Shown one piece after another: positions 54,579 to 62,533 of a stretch of 64,000 nucleotides of DNA; positions within the stretch are counted from its first letter, which is position 1, and each line of letters starts with the position of its first letter. The notes beneath the pieces are model-generated. The model was not told the origin of the DNA. It saw only the letters and a list, made by a program, of their open reading frames with translations, and did not search any database. The position numbers and the translations under genes were made by a program. Source of the stretch: an uncultured Pelagibacteraceae bacterium. GTDB lineage: Bacteria; Pseudomonadota; Alphaproteobacteria; Pelagibacterales; Pelagibacteraceae. The stretch spans positions 104,992 through 168,991 of the forward strand of contig CACHJZ010000003.1 of the NCBI GenBank assembly GCA_902580275.1. The letters run 5' to 3'.

Positions 54579-55955
54579 ATGAACAACCCTTCTTTAAAAC
54601 AAGAACTTACAAGTTTATTAAAAGATAGATTTTCTTTATCTCAATCAACTAGAGCAAATTATGCAAGAGGAGAAGACACATACGATCCTATTCTCTCACA
54701 GGCAGTAGTATTCCCAGAGACAAATGAAGAAGTTTCTGGAATTTTAAAACTTTGCAATGATCACAAAGTTCCAGTAGTGCCTTTTGGGACGGGAACTTCT
54801 TTAGAGGGCAATGTAGTTGGTAACGATAAGGGAATAACAATTTCTTTAGAAAAAATGGATAAAATTTTAAGTGTCAATGCAGCAGATTTTGATTGTAGGG
54901 TTCAAGCAAATGTAACAAGAGAAAAATTAAATGAATATTTAAGAGAGGATGGAGTATTTTTCCCTATAGATCCAGGTGCTAATGCTGCAATAGGTGGGAT
55001 GGCATCGACATCGGCCTCTGGAACTATGGCTGTAAAATATGGAACTATGAAAACGGTAATTACCGGTTTGACTGTAGTTTTACCAAGTGGAGAAATAATA
55101 AAAACAGGCACAAGAACGAAAAAAACTTCAGCAGGATATAATCTTACGAATTTATTTATTGGTTCAGAGGGCACACTTGGGATTATAACTGAAGTTCAAC
55201 TTAGATTATCTCCAATACCAGAGAGCATGATGAGCGCTATATGTCATTTTAATACATTGGAGGAAGCTGTTCAGACAGCACAAGAAACAATTCAGTATGG
55301 TGTGCCGATCGCAAGGATTGAAATGCTTAATAAAGATCAAATGGATATAAGTATTAATTACTCAAAACTTAAAGATATTAAAACTTTACCTACATTGTTT
55401 TTTGAATTTCATGGAACTGAGATTTCTAATAAGGAGTCAATTAAAATTGTAGAGGAAATTTCAAAGAATAATAATGGTAGTGCTTTTAAATGGGCTGACA
55501 CGTTAGAGGAAAGAAATCATCTGTGGCGAGCAAGATGGGATGTTTATTATTCTGTAAAAGCATTAGTAGATAACGGAAGAGTTTATTCAACAGATGTATG
55601 TGTGCCAATATCAAAAATAACCGAATGCGTTAAATTTGCTGAGGAAGAAGTTAAAAAGTTTGGTCTTAGAGCACCAATGGTTGGCCATCTAGGAGATGGA
55701 AACTTCCACGTTTTATTTCCTTACGATCCTAAAGACAAAACTGTTTATAAAAAAATCAGAGAATTTAGCGATTTGTTAATCGATAAAACTTTAGACCTTG
55801 AGGGCACGATTACAGGAGAACATGGAGTAGGTCTTCATAAAAAAAGTTACTTGTTAAAAGAACATCCAGATAATATACCTGTAATGAAAACTATTAAAAG
55901 AAGCTTGGACCCAAATAATATTATGAATCCTGGAAAAATTTTCGATATTAATTAA
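54579..55955 (+). CDS. FAD-linked D-2-hydroxyacid oxidase (GlcD / D-lactate dehydrogenase-like)
   Basis: A 458 aa flavoprotein with an FAD-binding-4 (VAO/PCMH) domain (about 35-215: VPFGTGTSLEGNV, GGMASTSASGTMAVKYG) and an FAD-oxidase C domain (about 220-455: GHLGDGNFHVLFP, GEHGVGLHKK). Family members oxidise D-lactate or glycolate and pass electrons to the respiratory chain. No GlcE or GlcF gene follows, so a single-subunit D-lactate dehydrogenase type is favoured over the three-subunit glycolate oxidase. It lies 3 bp before the reductase gene. Confidence 0.87.
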   Translation: MNNPSLKQELTSLLKDRFSLSQSTRANYARGEDTYDPILSQAVVFPETNEEVSGILKLCNDHKVPVVPFGTGTSLEGNVVGNDKGITISLEKMDKILSVNAADFDCRVQANVTREKLNEYLREDGVFFPIDPGANAAIGGMASTSASGTMAVKYGTMKTVITGLTVVLPSGEIIKTGTRTKKTSAGYNLTNLFIGSEGTLGIITEVQLRLSPIPESMMSAICHFNTLEEAVQTAQETIQYGVPIARIEMLNKDQMDISINYSKLKDIKTLPTLFFEFHGTEISNKESIKIVEEISKNNNGSAFKWADTLEERNHLWRARWDVYYSVKALVDNGRVYSTDVCVPISKITECVKFAEEEVKKFGLRAPMVGHLGDGNFHVLFPYDPKDKTVYKKIREFSDLLIDKTLDLEGTITGEHGVGLHKKSYLLKEHPDNIPVMKTIKRSLDPNNIMNPGKIFDIN

Positions 55956-55958
55956 ATT

Positions 55959-56912
55959 ATGAAAAAAATTCTTGTTACACGAAGACTTTTAAGATCCAAT
56001 GAAGACAGAATTAAAGAGCTATATGATGCAAACTTAAATTTAAATGATGAACTTTACTCTCAAGACAAGCTAATAGAGTTGAGCCAGGGATGTGATGGGG
56101 TATTATCTGCTTTAACAGATAAGTTAGACGAGAAAACAATAAATCGCTTACCTGATAGTGTAAAAATTTTATCAAATTTTGCTGTAGGATTTGGAAACAT
56201 AGATTTAGAGGCAGCAAAAAAAAGAAATATAATTGTTACAAACACGCCAGAAGTTTTGACAGATGCAACAGCTGAAATTGGTGTTCTTTTAATACTTGGA
56301 GCATGTAGAAGAGCATCTGAGGGTATTCAAGGTGCAAGAGACGCAGACTGGAAATGGTCAGCAGATTATCTTATTGGAAAGCAATTAACTGGTGCTAGAC
56401 TTGGAATTTTGGGTATGGGTAGAATTGGACAAAAAATAGCAAAAATTGCGAAGTCTTTAGGAATGATAGTTCATTATCATAATCGATCTAAACTAAGTGC
56501 TGATAAAGAAAACGGATCAATCTACCATGACAATCTTAAAAGTTTGATGGAGGTATCAGATGTACTCTCAGTTTGTTGTCCCGCCTCAAAAGAGACTATA
56601 AATTTGATTAATAAAGAGACTTTGGAGTATTTACCAAAAGGTGCTGTAGTGACAAATGTTGCCAGAGGGGATATTGTAGATGATGAAGCTCTTATTGATG
56701 CTCTGGATAGAAGAAAAGTTTATGCAGTTGGTTTAGATGTTTACAAAGGAGAGCCAAATTTAAACCCAGGATATTTAAAACATAAAAGTGCTTTCATATT
56801 ACCTCATTTAGGTAGCGCAACAAAAGAGACTAGGACAGCAATGGCGAACCTTGCGATTGATAACCTAGAAGAGTTCTTTAAATCTGGAAGCTGCAAAAAT
56901 AAGGTTAATTAA
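55959..56912 (+). CDS. NAD(P)-dependent D-2-hydroxyacid dehydrogenase (glyoxylate reductase-like)
   Basis: A 317 aa Rossmann-fold enzyme. The dinucleotide loop LGILGMGRIGQKIA, catalytic Arg in VARGDIVDD, Glu in GLDVYKGEPN and His in LPHLGSATKETR complete the family triad. Likely reduces glyoxylate or hydroxypyruvate or oxidises the matching D-hydroxyacid. It runs opposite in chemistry to the flanking FAD oxidase, so the pair could balance redox. It ends 117 bp before the TRAP binding-protein gene. Confidence 0.9.
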   Translation: MKKILVTRRLLRSNEDRIKELYDANLNLNDELYSQDKLIELSQGCDGVLSALTDKLDEKTINRLPDSVKILSNFAVGFGNIDLEAAKKRNIIVTNTPEVLTDATAEIGVLLILGACRRASEGIQGARDADWKWSADYLIGKQLTGARLGILGMGRIGQKIAKIAKSLGMIVHYHNRSKLSADKENGSIYHDNLKSLMEVSDVLSVCCPASKETINLINKETLEYLPKGAVVTNVARGDIVDDEALIDALDRRKVYAVGLDVYKGEPNLNPGYLKHKSAFILPHLGSATKETRTAMANLAIDNLEEFFKSGSCKNKVN

Positions 56913-56933
56913 AAGTAAATAATTCTACTTAAA

Positions 56934-56981
56934 GTTGTAAATAATTTTGAATAGGTCTATTTAGCAAAAGACTCTTACAAC
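56934..56981 (+). promoter_or_regulatory. Possible leader hairpin before the TRAP binding-protein gene
   Basis: GTTGTAA (56934-56940) pairs with TTACAAC (56975-56981), enclosing a smaller GTCT/AGAC pair (56955-56958 with 56969-56972). It lies in the 117 bp gap ahead of the highly translatable dctP gene. The stems are short and the fold is asymmetric, so it could be chance. Confidence 0.3.
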
Positions 56982-57016
56982 CATTTATGCTTAAATTATC
57001 TCAAGTTAATTAACTA

Positions 57017-57024
57017 AAGAGGAG
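57017..57024 (+). promoter_or_regulatory. Strong Shine-Dalgarno of TRAP binding protein
   Basis: AAGAGGAG lies five nt before ATG at 57030. It is one of the best ribosome-binding sites in the window and matches the high expression expected of a periplasmic binding protein. Confidence 0.7.
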
Positions 57025-57029
57025 AAATA

Positions 57030-58175
57030 ATGATTAAAGAAAAAAAATCATTGAAGGGAAAAACGCCTTCAAGACGTAAGTTCTTTAAGACTGCGGCTAT
57101 GGCCGGAGCAGCTGCTGTTGCAATGCCTTATGTTAACTTAGGCGCTGCACAAACTTTAAAAATGCAAGCTGCATGGCCAAGTGGAGCTAACATCTTTTTT
57201 GAAATGGCAGGAGATTACTGCAAGATGGTAAGCGACATGTCTGGTGGATCGTTGAAAATTGATCTTCAACCAGTTGGAGCAGTTGTTAAGACTAGTGAAA
57301 TTGGTCAAGCAGTTAGCTCAGGTGCCGTTGATATGGGTCACTGGGTAACAGCTTACTGGTACGGTAAAAATGCTGCGGCATCTTTATTCGGAACAGGACC
57401 TTCATACGGTATGTCATCTCAAGAAGTAATGGGATGGATGGAATACGGTGGAGGAAGAGCACTTTATGAAGAAACTGTTAAAAAAGTAGGTTTCGACTAT
57501 ACAGGTGTTTTTCATATGCCTATGCCAGCACAACCGTTTGGATGGTTTAAGAAAAATGTAACTAAAGTATCTGATGTTAAAGGTATGAAGTATAGAACAG
57601 TTGGTCTTGCTACTAACGTTCTTACTGCGATGGGAATGGTCGTTAGACAATTACCAGGTGGTGAAATTCAACCAGCTATGAAAACTGGATTGATTGAAGC
57701 TGCTGAGTTTAACAACCCAACTTCAGACTCACAGTTTGGTATGCAAGACGTTTCTAAGCACTATCACTTAGGAAGTTTCCACCAATCTCAAGAGATGTTT
57801 GAAATACCTATCAACAACAAAACATTTAACGGTCTGTCTCCAGCTAACCAAGCAATATTAAAAAATGCTGCGTATGCTGCGAACACAGATAACTATTTCA
57901 AAGCATTAGTTAGATATTCAGCTGATTTATCTAAATTAATGAATGAACACAAAGTTAATGTTTACCAAACGTCTGATGCAATTTTAGCTCAACAATTAAA
58001 AGGTTGGGATAAAGTTATCGGTGATTTCAATAAGAAAGATCCTTTCTTTAAGAAAATCGTTGATTCTCAAAAAGCATACGCTAAGAGAGTAATGAAGTAC
58101 TTGCTTATGAACCAGCCTAATTACAAATTAGCATATGAAAATGAGTTCGGACCTATTGCGAAAGTTAAGATATAA
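57030..58175 (+). CDS. TRAP transporter substrate-binding protein (DctP family, TakP-like)
   Basis: Periplasmic binding protein of 381 aa. The N-terminus carries a twin-arginine signal, SRRKFFK at residues 14-20, followed by a hydrophobic Ala-rich stretch and cleavage near Gly-Ala-Ala (about 38-40). The mature part resembles the TakP/2-oxoacid group (GHWVTAYWYGKN, GWMEYGGGRALYEE, KGMKYRTVGLATNVL with the conserved Arg, and FNNPTSD). A 2-oxo- or 2-hydroxycarboxylate substrate would suit the flanking enzymes, but this is inference. A terminator separates it from the membrane-subunit genes. Confidence 0.9.
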   Translation: MIKEKKSLKGKTPSRRKFFKTAAMAGAAAVAMPYVNLGAAQTLKMQAAWPSGANIFFEMAGDYCKMVSDMSGGSLKIDLQPVGAVVKTSEIGQAVSSGAVDMGHWVTAYWYGKNAAASLFGTGPSYGMSSQEVMGWMEYGGGRALYEETVKKVGFDYTGVFHMPMPAQPFGWFKKNVTKVSDVKGMKYRTVGLATNVLTAMGMVVRQLPGGEIQPAMKTGLIEAAEFNNPTSDSQFGMQDVSKHYHLGSFHQSQEMFEIPINNKTFNGLSPANQAILKNAAYAANTDNYFKALVRYSADLSKLMNEHKVNVYQTSDAILAQQLKGWDKVIGDFNKKDPFFKKIVDSQKAYAKRVMKYLLMNQPNYKLAYENEFGPIAKVKI

Positions 58176-58193
58176 TTATTAACTTCAATATTT

Positions 58194-58224
58194 AAAAAGG
58201 GGACCAAATGGTCCCCTTTTTTTT
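58194..58224 (+). terminator. Intrinsic terminator between dctP and dctQM
   Basis: GGGGACC (58199-58205), loop AAAT, GGTCCCC (58210-58216), then T8, with A5 before the stem extending the pairing. A textbook rho-independent terminator 18 bp after the binding-protein stop. Partial read-through would give more binding protein than permease. Confidence 0.92.
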
Positions 58225-58262
58225 GTTTGCTTTAATTATATATTTTAACATAAGGTACGAAA

Positions 58263-58850
58263 ATGAAATCTTTCATAAAATTTGCTGACACACTAAGTGC
58301 TTCAATGGGAAAAGCATTTTCTTGGTGTATTGTCATTCTTATGGGGGGTACTTGCTATGAAGTTATCATGGCATATGCATTTAACAGTCCAACATTATGG
58401 AACTTTGATTTTAGTTTACAGATGTATGGAGCTATTTTTATGATGGCTGGAGCATACACTTTGTCTACAGAAGCTCATGTAAGGGGAGACGTTATTTACA
58501 GATTGTTTCCGACTAGAGTACAGGGTTGGATTGATCTAATTTTATATTTTATATTTTTCTTTCCTGGTATTTTAGCTTTAGCATTTTATGGGTACGAATA
58601 TGCTGCTTTAGCCTGGAAAATAAAAGAGACAAGTTGGAATAGTCCAGCACAAATACAGATTTATATGGCTAAATCTTTAATACCATTGTCAGGAATATTA
58701 TTAACCATACAAGGTGTTAGTGAAGTTTGTAGAGCAATTATTTGCATTAAAACTGGTCATTGGCCTGTTAGAGCATCGGCAGATGCTGAAGAAACTGAAA
58801 AAGTATTAATGAGAACTTCGCAAAAGGACGATCAAGCAGATGTTATTTGA
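58263..58850 (+). CDS. TRAP transporter small permease subunit (DctQ)
   Basis: A 195 aa membrane protein with four helices. MMAGAYTLSTEAHVRGDVIYRLFP matches the DctQ pattern of A-x-x-L-x-x-x-xHVR-V-D. The C-terminus is hydrophilic. It lies 38 bp after the dctP terminator and overlaps dctM by 11 nt. Confidence 0.9.
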   Translation: MKSFIKFADTLSASMGKAFSWCIVILMGGTCYEVIMAYAFNSPTLWNFDFSLQMYGAIFMMAGAYTLSTEAHVRGDVIYRLFPTRVQGWIDLILYFIFFFPGILALAFYGYEYAALAWKIKETSWNSPAQIQIYMAKSLIPLSGILLTIQGVSEVCRAIICIKTGHWPVRASADAEETEKVLMRTSQKDDQADVI

Positions 58851-60201
58851 ATTAACAAATCCAGAAATTGCTATTTTAATGATGAGTTTATTTCTGTTCG
58901 CAGTTTTATTAGGTTTTCCAATTGCATTTACATTACTAGCAATGGGAGTGGGTTTTGGTTATTACGCTTATTTTGATCCAACTAGGATGGATCATTTATT
59001 TGATAACCGTATATTTTCTTTATTAGTCTCTAATACCTATACAATAATGGATAATACCGTTTTAACCGCCGTCCCTTTATTTTTATTCATGGGTTATCTA
59101 GTTGAAAGAGCAGGTATTGTAGCAAAGCTATTTTTTGCAATAAGACTTGCATCACACAGACTTCCTGCCTCTATGGCTGTTGCAGCACTTGTTACATGCG
59201 CATTATTTTCTACAGCAACTGGAATTATTGGTGCCGTAGTTACACTTATGGGTCTTCTTGCTTGGCCGGCGATGATAAGAGCAGGATACGATAAAAAATT
59301 TGCATCGGGCGTAATTTGCTCTGGTGGATGTTTAGGAATCTTAATTCCACCAAGTATCATGCTTATTGTTTATGCTGTAATAGCCCAATTATCACCATTA
59401 AGACTTTTTGCTGCAGCTATATTTCCTGGTCTAATGTTGGCCGGATTGTACATACTTTATGTAATTATTAGAGCATACTTTAATCCATCTTTAGCTCCAA
59501 AACCTGCTGCAGAGGAAATTCCTCCACGTTCGGAGATTTTAAAAGAAGTTTTGGTTTCGTTTGTTCCATTATTTTCATTGATCATTTTAGTACTTGGAAC
59601 AATTCTAGCTGGTTTAGCCACACCAGCTGAGGCAGCAGCAGTTGGAGCCTTCGGTGCCTTAGTTCTTTCTTACTTTTATAAGTCATTAAAATGGAAAAAT
59701 TTTAAAGAGTCTGTATTTTTAACTGCGAAAACAAGCGCTATGATTATGTGGTTATTTGTAGGCTCTTGGACCTTTGCATCTGTATTTTCTTATTTAGGTG
59801 GACATGAGGTATTTGAACATTTTTTCAAATCAATGGATATTCAGCCATGGCAATTTTTAGTTATAACTCAAATAATAATTTTCCTTTTAGGCTGGCCACT
59901 AGAATGGACTGAAATACTAATTATTTTTGTACCAATCTTTTTACCACTTGTAGAATTTTTTGGTGTGAATCCATATTTCTTTGCAATGTTAATAGCATTA
60001 AATTTACAAACATCCTTTTTGACACCACCAATGGCCATGTCAGCATACTATTTAAAGGGAGTTCAAAGCAGAAATGTTCAGTTAATGGAAATCTTCAGAG
60101 GAATTATGCCTTTCCTTGGAATTGTTATACTTGCAATGGTACTGATGTACATTTTTCCTGGTATAGCATTATGGTTACCTGATACTTTGTTTGCAGAATA
60201 A
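58840..60201 (+). CDS. TRAP transporter large permease subunit (DctM)
   Basis: A 453 aa membrane protein with about 12 helices, the transport-catalysing subunit. Recognised from TAVPLFLFMGYLVERAG, CALFSTATGIIGAVVTLMG, CSGGCLGILIPPSIMLIVY, ATPAEAAAVGAFG and TSFLTPPMAMSAYYLKG, all typical DctM motifs including the two sodium-site halves. It overlaps dctQ and ends 7 bp before the amidase. Confidence 0.95.
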   Translation: MLFELTNPEIAILMMSLFLFAVLLGFPIAFTLLAMGVGFGYYAYFDPTRMDHLFDNRIFSLLVSNTYTIMDNTVLTAVPLFLFMGYLVERAGIVAKLFFAIRLASHRLPASMAVAALVTCALFSTATGIIGAVVTLMGLLAWPAMIRAGYDKKFASGVICSGGCLGILIPPSIMLIVYAVIAQLSPLRLFAAAIFPGLMLAGLYILYVIIRAYFNPSLAPKPAAEEIPPRSEILKEVLVSFVPLFSLIILVLGTILAGLATPAEAAAVGAFGALVLSYFYKSLKWKNFKESVFLTAKTSAMIMWLFVGSWTFASVFSYLGGHEVFEHFFKSMDIQPWQFLVITQIIIFLLGWPLEWTEILIIFVPIFLPLVEFFGVNPYFFAMLIALNLQTSFLTPPMAMSAYYLKGVQSRNVQLMEIFRGIMPFLGIVILAMVLMYIFPGIALWLPDTLFAE

Positions 60202-60208
60202 TTTTTAA

Positions 60209-61546
60209 ATGACTAATGTCTTTTCTTTACCGATATCTAAAATTGCAGAAAAGATTAGAAAATCTGAAATAACCTGTTTAGAGCTTTGTCAAAATTATAT
60301 TTCCCAAATAGAAAAGTATGAAAAAGACGTTAAAGCTTGGGCATTTTTTGATAAAAAGCTTTTGATAGAAAAAGCTGAAGAAGCTGACACATATAGAAAA
60401 TCTGGAAAACCCATGGGTATATTGCATGGTATTCCTGTAGCATTAAAAGATATTATTGGAACTTATGATATGCCAACTGAATGTGGCACAGTATTAAGAA
60501 AAGGTAAAACGCAATCCCAAAATTCTGAAATTGTAGATCTTCTGAAATCTGAGGGAGCAATTATAATGGGAAAAACTGCAACATCAGAATTGGCTTATCT
60601 TGGTCCACCAGATACAAGAAATCCTCATGATTATTCAAGGACACCAGGAGGATCTTCAAGTGGATCAGCAGCTGTAATTGCAACCCATATGGCTCCGCTA
60701 TCAATTGGATCTCAAACTGGAGGATCAGTTATAAGACCAGCATCTTATTGTGGAGTAGTCGGGTATAAACCTAGCTATGGATTAATATCAAGAAATGGAG
60801 TTTTAAGAACATCCTATCATCTAGATCATATGGGAGTTTTTGGAAAAACAGTAGAGGATGTAGCTTTACTTGCTAAAGTTTTAATAAAAAAGGATCAATA
60901 TGACGAAGCAACCATACATTATTCATCAGAATTTATGGTGGATGAATGTTTAAAGGGACCAATGTTTGAACCTAAGTTTATATTTTATAAAACAGAAAGT
61001 TGGAAAAAAATAGACAAGAGATCTCGAGAGTCATTTGAGTTCTTTATTAAATCTTTTAAAAAAAATATTGAAGTATTTGATACTCCATCTTATTTCAAAG
61101 ATATTGACAAGTACCATAGAGTAATTCATGAAACAGATTTAGCTAATAATTTTCAGACATATTACAAAAAATCAAGAAATAAACTTTCAAAGGAGATGCA
61201 GTCCGCAATTAGTAGAGGAATGAAATATTCCGCAAAAGAATATTTAGATGCTGTAGATTTTATGAAAAGAAGTTATGAGTCTTACAAAGAGGTATTTGAA
61301 GATTATCATGGTGTTTTAAGTCCATGCTCCACAGGAGTTGCAGACAAAGGATTAAAAAGTACAGGAAGTGCAGATTTTAATCGAGTTTGGTCTTATATGC
61401 ATACACCAGCAATTTCTCTACCTTTACTTCAAGGTGAAAATAATTTACCTTTAGGTATCCAATTAATTGGTGATAAGTATGATGATCACAGATTTCTTGG
61501 GGTTGCTAGATGGTTAGAACAAAAAAGTAAAAAATATGATGAATAA
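60209..61546 (+). CDS. Amidase (amidase signature family)
   Basis: A 445 aa amidohydrolase of the GatA-like family. The Ser-cisSer-Lys triad is visible: Lys in GIPVALKDI, cis-Ser in RTPGGSSSGSAA, and nucleophile Ser in GSQTGGSVIRPASYCG. The neighbouring TRAP transporter suggests a role in small amide catabolism rather than tRNA amidation, as no gatB or gatC is nearby. Substrate unknown. Its end overlaps the start of a small membrane-protein gene by 11 nt. Confidence 0.88.
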   Translation: MTNVFSLPISKIAEKIRKSEITCLELCQNYISQIEKYEKDVKAWAFFDKKLLIEKAEEADTYRKSGKPMGILHGIPVALKDIIGTYDMPTECGTVLRKGKTQSQNSEIVDLLKSEGAIIMGKTATSELAYLGPPDTRNPHDYSRTPGGSSSGSAAVIATHMAPLSIGSQTGGSVIRPASYCGVVGYKPSYGLISRNGVLRTSYHLDHMGVFGKTVEDVALLAKVLIKKDQYDEATIHYSSEFMVDECLKGPMFEPKFIFYKTESWKKIDKRSRESFEFFIKSFKKNIEVFDTPSYFKDIDKYHRVIHETDLANNFQTYYKKSRNKLSKEMQSAISRGMKYSAKEYLDAVDFMKRSYESYKEVFEDYHGVLSPCSTGVADKGLKSTGSADFNRVWSYMHTPAISLPLLQGENNLPLGIQLIGDKYDDHRFLGVARWLEQKSKKYDE

Positions 61547-61715
61547 ATTTGCAACAATAGTCGGTTTGTCTTTTTGTCTTTTCTTTTTAATTGGACTTGC
61601 AACTACTCTTACAAGATCAATGATGATAGGTTTCTTTGATGTTTTACCGGTTTATATCTTTATGGGAATCGCTATTGTAATGATGATTTACGAAGCATTC
61701 TTCGATAAAAAATAA
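61536..61715 (+). CDS. Small two-helix membrane protein (59 aa)
   Basis: A short gene starting ATGATG inside the end of the amidase gene (11 nt overlap). Residues about 8-27 and 38-54 are hydrophobic, with TLTRSMMIGFFD between them and FFDKK at the end, predicting a hairpin with both ends inside. Not recognised. The overlap with the amidase start-stop and the sensible topology support translation, but conservation would be needed to confirm. Confidence 0.55.
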   Translation: MMNKFATIVGLSFCLFFLIGLATTLTRSMMIGFFDVLPVYIFMGIAIVMMIYEAFFDKK

Positions 61716-61744
61716 ATTTCTTCTAATTGTTAAAAATAAATAAA

Positions 61745-62533
61745 ATGATTTTGAGTATTACTTTTATTCTAATAGGTATTTACTTTTTTGTTACCATATT
61801 CTTATATTTTTATCAGAATAAACTTCTTTATCACCCAAATATCAATTCTAGAAGCAATTATGAACTTAATCACAAAGTAAATGAAATTTTGATAAATTCA
61901 GATGATGATATGATTGCTTGGTATTATAAAAAAAATGAAAATTACAAAACATTAGTTTTTTTTCATGGCAATGCAGGAAATTTATCTAATAGGATTTATA
62001 AATTAAATGAATTATCAAAATTGAAGCTTAATTATCTTATATTCGCATACAGAGGTTTTAATGGAAACAAAGGAAAACCTTACGAGGCTGGACTTTATAA
62101 AGATGCAGAAAATGTAATTAATTGGTTGAAATCTAAAAATATCGTCGAAAACAACATAATTTTATATGGAGAATCTTTAGGGACAGCTATTGCAATTCAT
62201 ACAGCACAAATGAAAAACTTTGCCGGGATTATTTTAGAGGCGCCTTTTACCTCAATGGTGACACTTGGACAAAAATATTATCCTATATTTCCAGTGAAAT
62301 TTCTTCTTAATGACAAATATGAGAGTTTAAAAAAAATTATAAACGTTAAGTCACCAGTATTAGTGATGCATGGCAAAAAAGATAAAATTGTACCTTTTAA
62401 AATGGGACTAGAAATATACGAAAAATTAAATGGCCAAAAGTTCAAATATTTTAACGAACAAGATGACCACATGATGGAATATAATCCAGATCTTGTAAGA
62501 GCTATTGAAAATTTTATTAATCAACTAAATTAA
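61745..62533 (+). CDS. Alpha/beta hydrolase (BEM46/YfhR-like)
   Basis: About 262 aa from ATG 61745; a TTG at 61727 would give 268. One N-terminal membrane anchor (about 3-24) precedes an alpha/beta-hydrolase domain. The oxyanion loop is VFFHGNAGN, the nucleophile Ser is in YGESLGTAIA, the acid follows in HGKKDKIVP and the catalytic His is in DDHMMEYN. Substrate unknown; bacterial members act as esterases or carboxypeptidase-like enzymes. Its stop shares the TTAA tetramer with convergent ftsY. Confidence 0.85.
   Translation: MILSITFILIGIYFFVTIFLYFYQNKLLYHPNINSRSNYELNHKVNEILINSDDDMIAWYYKKNENYKTLVFFHGNAGNLSNRIYKLNELSKLKLNYLIFAYRGFNGNKGKPYEAGLYKDAENVINWLKSKNIVENNIILYGESLGTAIAIHTAQMKNFAGIILEAPFTSMVTLGQKYYPIFPVKFLLNDKYESLKKIINVKSPVLVMHGKKDKIVPFKMGLEIYEKLNGQKFKYFNEQDDHMMEYNPDLVRAIENFINQLN

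Noticed and set aside
60209..61546. GatA subunit of tRNA amidotransferase
   Set aside because: No gatB or gatC is adjacent and the gene lies in a transport/catabolic unit; generic amidase is safer.
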